From Bacteroidota bacterium (GTDB lineage: Bacteria; Bacteroidota; JABWAT01), in NCBI GenBank assembly GCA_023151185.1, contig JAKLJL010000001.1, forward strand, positions 124,001-188,000: DNA of 64,000 bases. The letters are read 5' to 3'. Each line of letters starts with the position of its first letter. Positions within the stretch are counted from its first letter, which is position 1. A model generated the notes under the pieces. The model was not told where the DNA came from and made no database searches. It was given only the letters and a program-made list of their open reading frames with translations. This document shows, in pieces, positions 39,840 to 48,231 of the stretch. The position numbers and the translations under genes are program-made.

Positions 39840-41009
39840 AGCCACCGTCCCGTCAGTTCCTGCAATCCGGAGGGTCTTTTTTCCGTATTTGGTTTTAACC
39901 AGATCCACCTGCCGGTAGAGACTATCCATTTTTGAAGTTTCCTCTCCCTGAAAAAGATCAAGAGGTACTTCTTCTGCCGGATCGAGCTGATGGACACCGA
40001 ACCCGATAAGTCTGGTTTTCACTCCGGGTTTCCAGGCCAGGTCGAACAGATCGAGTGCATACCGGATCAGGTGAGGATCATCATTAACGGGAATGGGATA
40101 AGTTTCGGAATGGGTGTGGGTTGAAAACCCGGAAGTCCGGATCTTCAGAGTCATGGTTTTTCCCTTCAGCCCATTTTTCCTGAGCTGAAACCCGACTTCT
40201 TCGGCACATTTGATAATCTGATTCCGGATAAAGCCGGGATCGGAAGAATCTTCATGAAAAGTTCTCTCGGACGAAACCGATTTTCTTTCAGACTCTTCCG
40301 AAATTTCATCGCGTCCTTTGCCTCGGGCTTTCAGAAATAAATCGGATCCCCACTTTCCGAATTGTTTTTCCAGTTTTTCTGACGGTAAGGACTGAAGATC
40401 CCCAACGGTTTTAACTGCCCATTTTTTTAAAATTTCCTCGGTTGAATCACCGACACCGGGCAGGATGGAAACCGGAAGCGGTGCAAGAATTTCGGCTTCG
40501 GTACCGGGGGCTGTGTAGAAAATGCCGGCAGGTTTTGCCAGTTTGGAACCGACTTTGGCCATCAGGCGGTTTGATCCGATTCCGCAGGACGCAGGCAACC
40601 CGGTCCTTTGCCCGATTTCCTTCTGAAGCCAGGCAGCCGCTTCGACAGGAGTGTTGAATATGTATTTGTACATACCGGTAATGTCGATATAAAACTCATC
40701 AACACTGGCTTTTTCAAAACGGGGAGCAAACCCGGCAACGATTTGGGTCACTTTCTGGCTGTACCCGGAATACAGGGAATGGGTTCCCCGGATAAAAATG
40801 GCCTGAGGACACGCCTTTTTTGCCCATTTAAGCGGCATGGAGGAGTAAACGCCAAATGCCCGGGCCTCATAGGAGCAGGCCGCAACTACACCCCGTTCAT
40901 CTCCGTTTCCGCCAACAATGACTGGTTTCCCAATCAGTTCCGGCTTCTGAAGCCGTTCGCAGGAGACAAAAAAAGTATCCAGATCGAGATGCAGGATAAC
41001 CCGGCTCAT
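39774..41009 (-). CDS. dinB: DNA polymerase IV (Y-family)
   Basis: MSRVILHLDLDTFFVSCERL, YSSMPLKWAKKACPQAIFI, KASVDEFYIDIT; 4-bp overlap with lexA. Confidence 0.96.
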   Translation of the reverse strand: MSRVILHLDLDTFFVSCERLQKPELIGKPVIVGGNGDERGVVAACSYEARAFGVYSSMPLKWAKKACPQAIFIRGTHSLYSGYSQKVTQIVAGFAPRFEKASVDEFYIDITGMYKYIFNTPVEAAAWLQKEIGQRTGLPASCGIGSNRLMAKVGSKLAKPAGIFYTAPGTEAEILAPLPVSILPGVGDSTEEILKKWAVKTVGDLQSLPSEKLEKQFGKWGSDLFLKARGKGRDEISEESERKSVSSERTFHEDSSDPGFIRNQIIKCAEEVGFQLRKNGLKGKTMTLKIRTSGFSTHTHSETYPIPVNDDPHLIRYALDLFDLAWKPGVKTRLIGFGVHQLDPAEEVPLDLFQGEETSKMDSLYRQVDLVKTKYGKKTLRIAGTDGTVALKSPPGNSQPVTYRNQDRIEF

Positions 41010-41650
41010 GAGGCTTTATGACTGTATCCTGCGCCGGTTTTTCTGACAACTCCGATCACCTTGCCACCGATCCTGAAATTATTGGAATCGGTAACATAGA
41101 TTGGCTGATACCTGGGATTCTGTGGCTGAAGGCGGATTCTGTCGCCTTCATTATAGAAGGTTTTGACGGTTGCTTCTTCATCAATTATTGCCACGACAAT
41201 ATCACCGTTCAGCGCAGTAGCCTGGTGCTTGATAATGACGACATCTCCATCAAGAATGCCGTCATCCTTCATCGAGTCTCCCTGCACCTTCAGTGCAAAG
41301 ACATTGCCATTATCCGAAAAGTAATTCCCGAAATTCAGATATCCCTGTATGTTCTCCTGGGCCAGAATCGGTGAACCGGCAGCGACCTTCCCGATAATCG
41401 GAATTCCGGAGGGAATCAGGTCCTGATCCTCAGCCGGCAGAATCACATCAATAGCCCGGGCTTTGAAACCCGATTTCCGGATAAACCCCTTTTTTTCCAG
41501 CGCTTTCAGGTGATCCTTGACCGCAGTCAGAGAGGCAAACTGAAATTTGTCGGCAATTTCCTGAAAGGACGGCGGAAACCCGTATTCTTTCTTATACTGA
41601 AGGAGGTAAGACAGAATCTGTTTTTGCCTGTCTGTTAAACCGTCGGCCAT
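41006..41650 (-). CDS. lexA: LexA repressor
   Basis: LTDRQKQILSYLLQYKKEYGFPPSFQEIADKF, ALKVQGDSMKDDGILDGDVVIIK. Confidence 0.97.
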   Translation of the reverse strand: MADGLTDRQKQILSYLLQYKKEYGFPPSFQEIADKFQFASLTAVKDHLKALEKKGFIRKSGFKARAIDVILPAEDQDLIPSGIPIIGKVAAGSPILAQENIQGYLNFGNYFSDNGNVFALKVQGDSMKDDGILDGDVVIIKHQATALNGDIVVAIIDEEATVKTFYNEGDRIRLQPQNPRYQPIYVTDSNNFRIGGKVIGVVRKTGAGYSHKAS

Positions 41651-41689
41651 GATGGACTCCTGTATATTTGTTTACTGTATGTAAATATA

Positions 41690-41705
41690 CTGTCAATAAT
41701 AACAG
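41690..41705 (-). promoter_or_regulatory. Putative LexA (SOS) box upstream of lexA-dinB
   Basis: Minus strand CTGTTATTATTGACAG = CTGT-N8-ACAG, 40 bp upstream of lexA start. Confidence 0.7.
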
Positions 41706-41796
41706 ATAACAAGACCTGGTGTAAAAAAAAGTGAATCACCGGGACCGGACGGGTTTTTGATTGATGAAAAGGGGATTGTGGTGTACTTTTGCAGCC

Positions 41797-42699
41797 ATGA
41801 AAACAAATCTTTTGCCGATTGTCCTCTTTTTAACCCTGCTGGTCAGCCTGCCGGCAACCGGGCAGGAATTCGAGGTTCAGGTAACCGTTAACGATCAGAA
41901 GCTGAGCAACCAGTCAGACCGGGATAACCTGAAGGGGCTTGACCAGGCCATCCGGGAATTTGTCGGGCTCCAGAAATGGACTGATGACCCGACTTTTTCT
42001 CCCGAAAACCGGATCCAGCTTTCGCTGATTCTGATGATTGAAACATCTTCGATGGGTAGAAAATTTACCGGCCAGCTTTTCATCGGGGCCTCCCGCAAAA
42101 TTTTTAAAATGGATAAACCAACTACCCTGTTCAGATACTCGGATAAGAATGTTGAGTTTGATTACTACCCGGGCACGCAACTGGTCCACAATGAACAAAC
42201 CTTTGACCCGCTGCCTTCGCTGCTGAACTACTATGTTTACCTGATTCTCGGGATCGAGGCCGACAGTTATGAGCCGCTTGGCGGAACGCTGTATTTCGCC
42301 AGGGCGCATAAAATTGCAACCATGCCGGGAACGTCAGAAAGTATCGGGTGGGTAAGTGAGAATACAGGTGAAGGCCGGAAGCTGGCTATTGATGAAATTC
42401 TGGATACCAAATACCAGAATTTCCGGAATGGATTTTTCAAGTACCACTACGATGGTCTGGATGTTCTGCACCTGAACCCGGATGTTGCTTTTGAAGGCAT
42501 CACCGATGCCCTGCGGCTGATCCAGGAAGTTAACCAGAAGTACCCTAATTCCCTCTGGCGGCGCCGGTTTTTTGAAAGCAAATACAAGGAAATCCCGGAT
42601 ATCCTGAAGGATTTCCCGACACTGCAACGGCTGACGGTCTACAGCATCCTTTCAAAAGCTGACCCCAGTCACCTGTCAGAATATCAGTCTCTGAAATAA
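41797..42699 (+). CDS. DUF4835 family secreted protein
   Basis: Signal peptide then QEFEVQVTVNDQKLSNQSDRDNLKGLDQAIREFVGLQKWT; start MKTNLLPIVLF preferred. Confidence 0.88.
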   Translation: MKTNLLPIVLFLTLLVSLPATGQEFEVQVTVNDQKLSNQSDRDNLKGLDQAIREFVGLQKWTDDPTFSPENRIQLSLILMIETSSMGRKFTGQLFIGASRKIFKMDKPTTLFRYSDKNVEFDYYPGTQLVHNEQTFDPLPSLLNYYVYLILGIEADSYEPLGGTLYFARAHKIATMPGTSESIGWVSENTGEGRKLAIDEILDTKYQNFRNGFFKYHYDGLDVLHLNPDVAFEGITDALRLIQEVNQKYPNSLWRRRFFESKYKEIPDILKDFPTLQRLTVYSILSKADPSHLSEYQSLK

Positions 42700-42700
42700 A

Positions 42701-42730
42701 AAAAAATCCGGCCAAGAGCCGGATTTTTTT
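42701..42730. terminator. Bidirectional terminator between convergent genes
   Basis: A-run ATCCGGC-CAAGA-GCCGGAT T-run. Confidence 0.85.
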
Positions 42731-42751
42731 TAACCTCTTTTTCCTGATAAA

Positions 42752-43957
42752 TCAGAAATCGCTGGTCATGATGAGCTGCGGTTTATCCGAGAAGTGTTCG
42801 TATTTCGGACGGTACCGGTCGGTATCGTAGAACTTATTGACGTCGACCACCTTCTTGTAGCTGGTGACCACATCAATCGGAACATTGTCATACCGGCCGT
42901 TTCTGAGGCTCACGAGGCGGCCGCTGGTTCCCTGAAGCACAAGGTCAAGGGCCAGGTTGCCAAAAGCCATCGGAACGATTGAATCGAGAGCATCAGGAGC
43001 ACCGGACCGGACGATATAGCCCATCCGTTGGTTGATGACATCAATCCGGCGGCCGTTATTGAATTTGGCAGACATTTTCTTGAGCTGCTCAGAAACCACA
43101 TCCCCGATTCCGCCCAGTTTCTTGTGGCCGTAGGCATCTGCTTCTTCGCCCTGGAACATCATATCGCCACCTTTGATTTTGGCGCCTTCAGAAACCAGCA
43201 GAACCGAATATTTCGACGGATTGTCATTCCGGTCCTTCACCATCAGTTCAGTGATATGCTCCATGTCGAATTCATACTCGGGGATCAGACAGCGGTTGGC
43301 TGCACCGGCCATGGTGGGCAGAAGGGCAGAGAAACCGGCATACCGGCCGAAGACTTCGATGACCAGAAACCGTTCGTGAGAGCCGGCCGGAGTTCTGAGT
43401 TCGTGAGTCAGTTCAATGGTTCTGGAAATACAGGTTCCGAATCCGATACAATAATCTGTTCCCGGAACGTCGCCATCCATGGTTTTGGGAATTGCAATTA
43501 CCTTCATGCCCTGTTTGTGCATGTGAACGCCATAGCTCAGGGTATCGTCGCCGCCGATAGGAATCAGATAGTCCAGACCGAGGTAATCGATGTTTTTCAT
43601 GACTTCGCCGGTGAGGTCATTGATTGGTTCTTTATAAACATCTTTGTAAAGAGCAGGAACGTTGTCTTTTTTAACTTTGTCAGGACGGGTTCTGGAGGTG
43701 TGGAGGAAAGTACCGCCGGTTCTGCCGATCCGGTTCACGATTTGTTCGGTCAGAAGGATCGCATCATCCTGCTCTTCCAGTTTTTTACTCCGGTCGATGG
43801 TGATCATACCTTCCCAGCCGCGGCGGATACCGACAACCTGATATCCTTCTCTGATTGCACGGATTGTTACCGCACGGATTGCAGGGTTAAGACCGGGTAC
43901 GTCGCCGCCACCGGTGAGGATTCCGATGACGCCTTTCTTGTTTTTTACATTTGCCAT
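42752..43957 (-). CDS. 6-phosphofructokinase, PPi-type signature residues
   Basis: ILTGGGDVPGLNPAIRA, IPIGGDDTLSYG, IAIPKTMDGDVPGTDYCIGFGT. Confidence 0.92.
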   Translation of the reverse strand: MANVKNKKGVIGILTGGGDVPGLNPAIRAVTIRAIREGYQVVGIRRGWEGMITIDRSKKLEEQDDAILLTEQIVNRIGRTGGTFLHTSRTRPDKVKKDNVPALYKDVYKEPINDLTGEVMKNIDYLGLDYLIPIGGDDTLSYGVHMHKQGMKVIAIPKTMDGDVPGTDYCIGFGTCISRTIELTHELRTPAGSHERFLVIEVFGRYAGFSALLPTMAGAANRCLIPEYEFDMEHITELMVKDRNDNPSKYSVLLVSEGAKIKGGDMMFQGEEADAYGHKKLGGIGDVVSEQLKKMSAKFNNGRRIDVINQRMGYIVRSGAPDALDSIVPMAFGNLALDLVLQGTSGRLVSLRNGRYDNVPIDVVTSYKKVVDVNKFYDTDRYRPKYEHFSDKPQLIMTSDF

Positions 43958-44104
43958 GTCGTTTCCTTAGGTTTGATTGGAATTCGGAAAGTTACAAAAA
44001 TGTCCGGATTGATTAAATAAAAAAACGTGTGCTTAATTAATCTCTAATCTGAATTTCAGGGTTTGGTTTCCTTTTATAATATGATCACCGGCTCCCGGCA
44101 AAAA

Positions 44105-44134
44105 AAAAGCCCGTTCAGACCTGACGGGCTTTTT
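44105..44134 (-). terminator. Intrinsic terminator after phosphomannomutase gene
   Basis: GCCCGTTCAG-AC-CTGACGGGC stem (one bulge) flanked by A/T runs. Confidence 0.8.
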
Positions 44135-44149
44135 CAACACAAAACCGGA

Positions 44150-45523
44150 TCAGTGGCCGTGACCTTCGTGGAAGTCGCCGTATTCTTTCAGTTTGCCCAG
44201 CATGAGATGCATGATTTCATCCCGGCGTTCAGGCGTTCTGGCTTCGAACCGGACGACGATTACCGGTTGGGTGTTCGATGCCCGGATGAGTCCCCAGCCA
44301 TCGCCAAACTGAACCCTTACCCCGTCAATATCAATAACTTCGAAACCCTTTTTGAAGAATTCGACAGCTTTTGCCACCATTTCAAATTTGATGTCGTCAT
44401 TGGCCACATCAAGACGGGTTTCGGGAGTCGAATAGTATTTCGGGAAGGAGTCATGCATGGAAGACAGCTTTTCGCTGGTGTGCGACAGCAACTGAATCAG
44501 TCTGGCGCCATCAAAAATGGCATCATCAAACCCATAGAAATTATCGGCAATAAACAGGTGACCGCTCATTTCGCCGGCAATCGGGCCATTGATTTCTTTC
44601 ATTTTGGATTTAATCAGCGAGTGGCCGGTTTTCCACATGACCGGTTTCCCGCCGTGAGCCGTGATGTCTTCGATCAGACCCTGGCTGCACTTCACATCAA
44701 ATACGATTTCTGCGCCCGGATTCCGTTTAATCACATCCCGCGATAAAATGGCCAGTAAGGCATCACCCCTGACCACCCGGCCCAGATTATCGACCACACC
44801 GATCCGGTCAGAATCGCCGTCGAACCCGATACCCAGGTCAGCACCGGTTTCTTTGACTTTGGCAATCAGGTCAACCAGGTATTTGTCCACGGTCGGATCG
44901 GGATGGTGATTCGGGAACCGTCCATCGGGCTCAGAATATAATTCAATGACTTCGCATCCGATCATCCGGTAAAAATCGGGGGCAATGAGGCCGCCGGTTG
45001 CATTGGCGCAGTCGGTCACAACCCTGAGCTTTTTCCCGAGGGAAATCCGGCTGGTAATATCCTTCAGATACTCATCCCGGATACTGACTTCCTTTACGCT
45101 GCCGGTTCCGGTTGCAAACTTCCCGGTCTGGATCAGTTTCAGTAAATCCTGGATTTTGGATCCGTAAATTGAGTTGGTTCCGATTGAAATTTTAAATCCG
45201 TTATAATCGGCCGGATTGTGACTGGCGGTGACCATAATAGCCCCGTCGACCGGCATGGTGAAGGTAGACCAGTACGACATCGGTGAGGTGATTTCACCCA
45301 GGTCGATCACGTGAAGGCCGGCCCCGACAAATTCCCTGACGACGATATCTCTGAACCGTTTCCCGCTGAGTCTGACATCCCGCCCGACCGTGACAGTTTT
45401 ACAGCCTTCATTAAGAAAGTAAGTTGCGGCGCCTTTGGCCAGCAGGCTGACGGTATCATCGGTCAGATCCTTATCAACGATTCCTCTGATATCGTATTCT
45501 CTGAAAATTCCGGGATTGATCAT
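44150..45523 (-). CDS. Phosphomannomutase/phosphoglucomutase
   Basis: FREYDIRGIVDKDL, MVTASHNPADYNGFKI, GFDGDSDRIGVVD, RASNTQPVIVVRFEA. Confidence 0.95.
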   Translation of the reverse strand: MINPGIFREYDIRGIVDKDLTDDTVSLLAKGAATYFLNEGCKTVTVGRDVRLSGKRFRDIVVREFVGAGLHVIDLGEITSPMSYWSTFTMPVDGAIMVTASHNPADYNGFKISIGTNSIYGSKIQDLLKLIQTGKFATGTGSVKEVSIRDEYLKDITSRISLGKKLRVVTDCANATGGLIAPDFYRMIGCEVIELYSEPDGRFPNHHPDPTVDKYLVDLIAKVKETGADLGIGFDGDSDRIGVVDNLGRVVRGDALLAILSRDVIKRNPGAEIVFDVKCSQGLIEDITAHGGKPVMWKTGHSLIKSKMKEINGPIAGEMSGHLFIADNFYGFDDAIFDGARLIQLLSHTSEKLSSMHDSFPKYYSTPETRLDVANDDIKFEMVAKAVEFFKKGFEVIDIDGVRVQFGDGWGLIRASNTQPVIVVRFEARTPERRDEIMHLMLGKLKEYGDFHEGHGH

Positions 45524-45638
45524 ACATTTTCCTTTGAGTTAATCCATGAATGAAATATCTGCAAAAGTAATCAACTTTTTCAGATGAATGAAAGGGTTGA
45601 AAGTGAAAAGATGACAGGCGGGCAACCGGAAAAAAATC

Positions 45639-45663
45639 CGTGCCGGATGGGCAGTCCGGCACG
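45639..45663 (-). terminator. Intrinsic terminator
   Basis: CGTGCCGGA-TGGGCAG-TCCGGCACG with minus-strand T-run. Confidence 0.7.
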
Positions 45664-45679
45664 GCAGTGAGCTGCGGGA

Positions 45680-47332
45680 TTATTTGGACAGGATCATTCT
45701 GGCAACAAGTGACTTCCCGCCGGAGGACAGCCGGCTTAGGTAAATTCCTGAACTGACGGGGTTTCCGGCATCATCTTTTCCATCCCAGGTCAGTTCGGTT
45801 ACCCCTGCGGCAGCAGGACCGTCGAGCAGGACCCGGACTTTCTGTCCCAGAATATTGTAAATGACCAGGCTTGCAACCTGTTCCTTTTCCAGACTGAACG
45901 GAATGCGGGTTTCCGGATTGAAGGGGTTCGGATGGTTTTTACCGAGTGCAAAAACGGCCGGTTTCGCCGGGGTGTCGCCGTCTGTTTCAAGGGTAAAGGC
46001 CTGTTTTTCAGATTCGTTGACCGAAATCGTCCCCGAAATGGCACCCGAAAGGGATCCGGTATGGAAGGTTATCAGGTCTGAAAGGGTTTTGGGAATGCCG
46101 GATGCGGACGAAATTTTGAGGACGGCATTTCCTGAACCGGAGTGAAGGGCCTGCTCAGAGTTAAACCCGGCCGGCAGGGTCACTTTAAGTTGCCTGAGTG
46201 CTTGTTCGGGCCCCGTAAGGACAAGGTCCAGACCGGCAACCGGCAGGTCTGTCTTAAGAAAGAGAGAAAAAGTCCTGTTTTCTTTTCGGATCCCGGTTTC
46301 GACGGTGAAACTCCGGATTTTGCCCTTAAGATCTTCGGGACCTTTTCCATCCTGATTGGCATCGACCGGGAAATAGTCGAGAAGCCCGGCTGATTTCTGG
46401 AGAATCAGGGAAGCATCATAAGCTCCTGATTCCCCGTTCCCCGAAACATCGGCTGCAATCAGATCTTCTCCTTCGAAGGCATCGGTTAACCCGGCTGCTT
46501 CCTGAAGAACCAGTGAGGCATCGAGTGCATTCACGGCTTCATTGTCATTCAAATCGCCATAGAGAACGTAATTAAACACAGGACTGGATTCCGTCAGTTT
46601 AGCAATCACGTCCTTAAATACCTGGTCCCGGAGGGTTCCCGAGGCAATTTCATACAAATCAAAAAAGCAACTAAAAACCTTAAAAGAGGCTGTTTCATTA
46701 TAAACTGCGGCCGAATAACCGGCCAGCGAATAAGATTCCGGACCGAATTGATAGACCGATTCGCCAGTTCCGGTTGGGGTTACACCATCAATCCACCAGG
46801 CCGTCGGGTAAATCCAGGTGAGTTTATCAGCCGAAACCAGCGGACTTCCCGGGGCAAGATCCAGTTCAGAAACCCCGGTTCCGCCATCAGACCCATAAGA
46901 CTGAACATCATAGGAGGAAACACCCAGATAGTCGTATACGAAATCGCCGGGCGCAAAAGTATAAACCGGCGCACCGTACTTATCATACAGTAAATCCGTT
47001 CCTGAAACCCAAAGCCGGCCGCCGCCGTTCAGATACGATTGAATTGCCGGATTCACTTCGAAATTCCCGTTCCAGAACCAGGTTTTAAATCCGTCATAGG
47101 ACGTGTACCAGATGACCAGATCAAATCCCGAAAGTTCGGTGGCTGAAGGGGATCTCAGACTGTCGTTTGCATTGAAATAGGTATACTGAAAGCTCAGCCG
47201 GTACAGCGAAGCTCTGACCACATCCTTGTTTCCAAATCCAAGATCCTCATCCCCGACAAACAGGATTTTGGGCTGTGCCAAACCAGCCACCGAAAAAACG
47301 GACAGTACCAGCAACAGAAGCAATGCTCTCAT
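45680..47332 (-). CDS. Secreted protein with dockerin type I-like repeats and C-terminal sorting domain
   Basis: GDLNDNEAVNALDASLVLQEAAGL and ADVSGNGESGAYDASLILQKSAGLLDYF; C-terminal LGKNHPNPFNPETRIPFSLE. Confidence 0.8.
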   Translation of the reverse strand: MRALLLLLVLSVFSVAGLAQPKILFVGDEDLGFGNKDVVRASLYRLSFQYTYFNANDSLRSPSATELSGFDLVIWYTSYDGFKTWFWNGNFEVNPAIQSYLNGGGRLWVSGTDLLYDKYGAPVYTFAPGDFVYDYLGVSSYDVQSYGSDGGTGVSELDLAPGSPLVSADKLTWIYPTAWWIDGVTPTGTGESVYQFGPESYSLAGYSAAVYNETASFKVFSCFFDLYEIASGTLRDQVFKDVIAKLTESSPVFNYVLYGDLNDNEAVNALDASLVLQEAAGLTDAFEGEDLIAADVSGNGESGAYDASLILQKSAGLLDYFPVDANQDGKGPEDLKGKIRSFTVETGIRKENRTFSLFLKTDLPVAGLDLVLTGPEQALRQLKVTLPAGFNSEQALHSGSGNAVLKISSASGIPKTLSDLITFHTGSLSGAISGTISVNESEKQAFTLETDGDTPAKPAVFALGKNHPNPFNPETRIPFSLEKEQVASLVIYNILGQKVRVLLDGPAAAGVTELTWDGKDDAGNPVSSGIYLSRLSSGGKSLVARMILSK

Positions 47333-47511
47333 GGGTCTTTTACTCCTTAATAAGTTAAGTGGAATGTTGAATTAAATTACATTATTAATTTATTGGATGC
47401 AATATAACCCCTAAAAAATGACTTATCCGGTTTCCTGCAGGTGGCAGTTCCTGTCCGAAAACTTTTCCATGGTTCCGAAAACCCGAATTAATTTGGTAAT
47501 TTTGATGTTTC

Positions 47512-48231
47512 GTGCGGGAAAAAGGAGGAGTTGTGACCCGGGGGCAGCGATTATTTCTGGTATTGATGGCCATGTTTCTGACTTTTCTGATCATGGCCGA
47601 GGTAACGTCATCCAAATTTATCACCCTTTTCGGTTTTACCATGACCATGGGGGTTATCCCGTTCCCGGTCACCTTTATCATTACCGATCTGATGAATGAG
47701 TATTTCGGTCGGAAGGGTGTCCGGTTTGTGACGCTGGTCGGGATGGCCATGCTGGTCCTTGTTTATGTGCTGATTCTGATTGATGTTGCCATTCCGGCGG
47801 CACCCAACTCGCCGGTACCGGATGAGGCCTTCCGGATGGTATTTGCCAATTCGGGCATGGTGATTATCGGATCTATGGTGGCCTACCTGATCGGGCAACT
47901 TCTGGATATCCAGGTTTTTCACTGGCTCAGACGGAAAACCGGGAACCGGCATATCTGGCTGCGGGCAACCGGATCGACCGTTATCAGCCAACTGGTCGAC
48001 TCCCTGGTGGTTTTATACATTGCCTTTGGGGCCTCCATGCCGCTTGCCGACCTGACGGCAATCGGTCTGACCAACTATCTCTACAAATTCCTCATCGCCG
48101 TTTCCATTACCCCGGTCATTTACCTGGCCCATCATTTCATCGGCCGGTGGCTCGGTGAAGAAGCCCGGCATCTGTCGGGTTCAGCCAAAGAAGATTTAAG
48201 TTTTGAACTAATTCCCTGGAAAAAACCATGA
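47512..48231 (+). CDS. Queuosine precursor transporter family (DUF165/YhhQ)
   Basis: AEVTSSKFITLFGFTMTMGVIPFPVTFIITDLMNEYFGRKGVRFV. Confidence 0.9.
   Translation: MREKGGVVTRGQRLFLVLMAMFLTFLIMAEVTSSKFITLFGFTMTMGVIPFPVTFIITDLMNEYFGRKGVRFVTLVGMAMLVLVYVLILIDVAIPAAPNSPVPDEAFRMVFANSGMVIIGSMVAYLIGQLLDIQVFHWLRRKTGNRHIWLRATGSTVISQLVDSLVVLYIAFGASMPLADLTAIGLTNYLYKFLIAVSITPVIYLAHHFIGRWLGEEARHLSGSAKEDLSFELIPWKKP

Noticed and set aside
43028-44020. 330-aa plus-strand ORF antisense to phosphofructokinase
   Set aside because: Lies wholly within a confidently identified gene on the other strand; low-complexity Phe/Val/Asp translation typical of antisense frames.
44063-44746. 227-aa plus-strand ORF antisense to phosphomannomutase
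   Set aside because: Antisense shadow of a real gene; crosses the terminator hairpin at 44105-44134.
47385-47530. preQ1 riboswitch before the queuosine-precursor transporter
   Set aside because: The leader does not show a recognisable preQ1 aptamer core or pseudoknot pattern.
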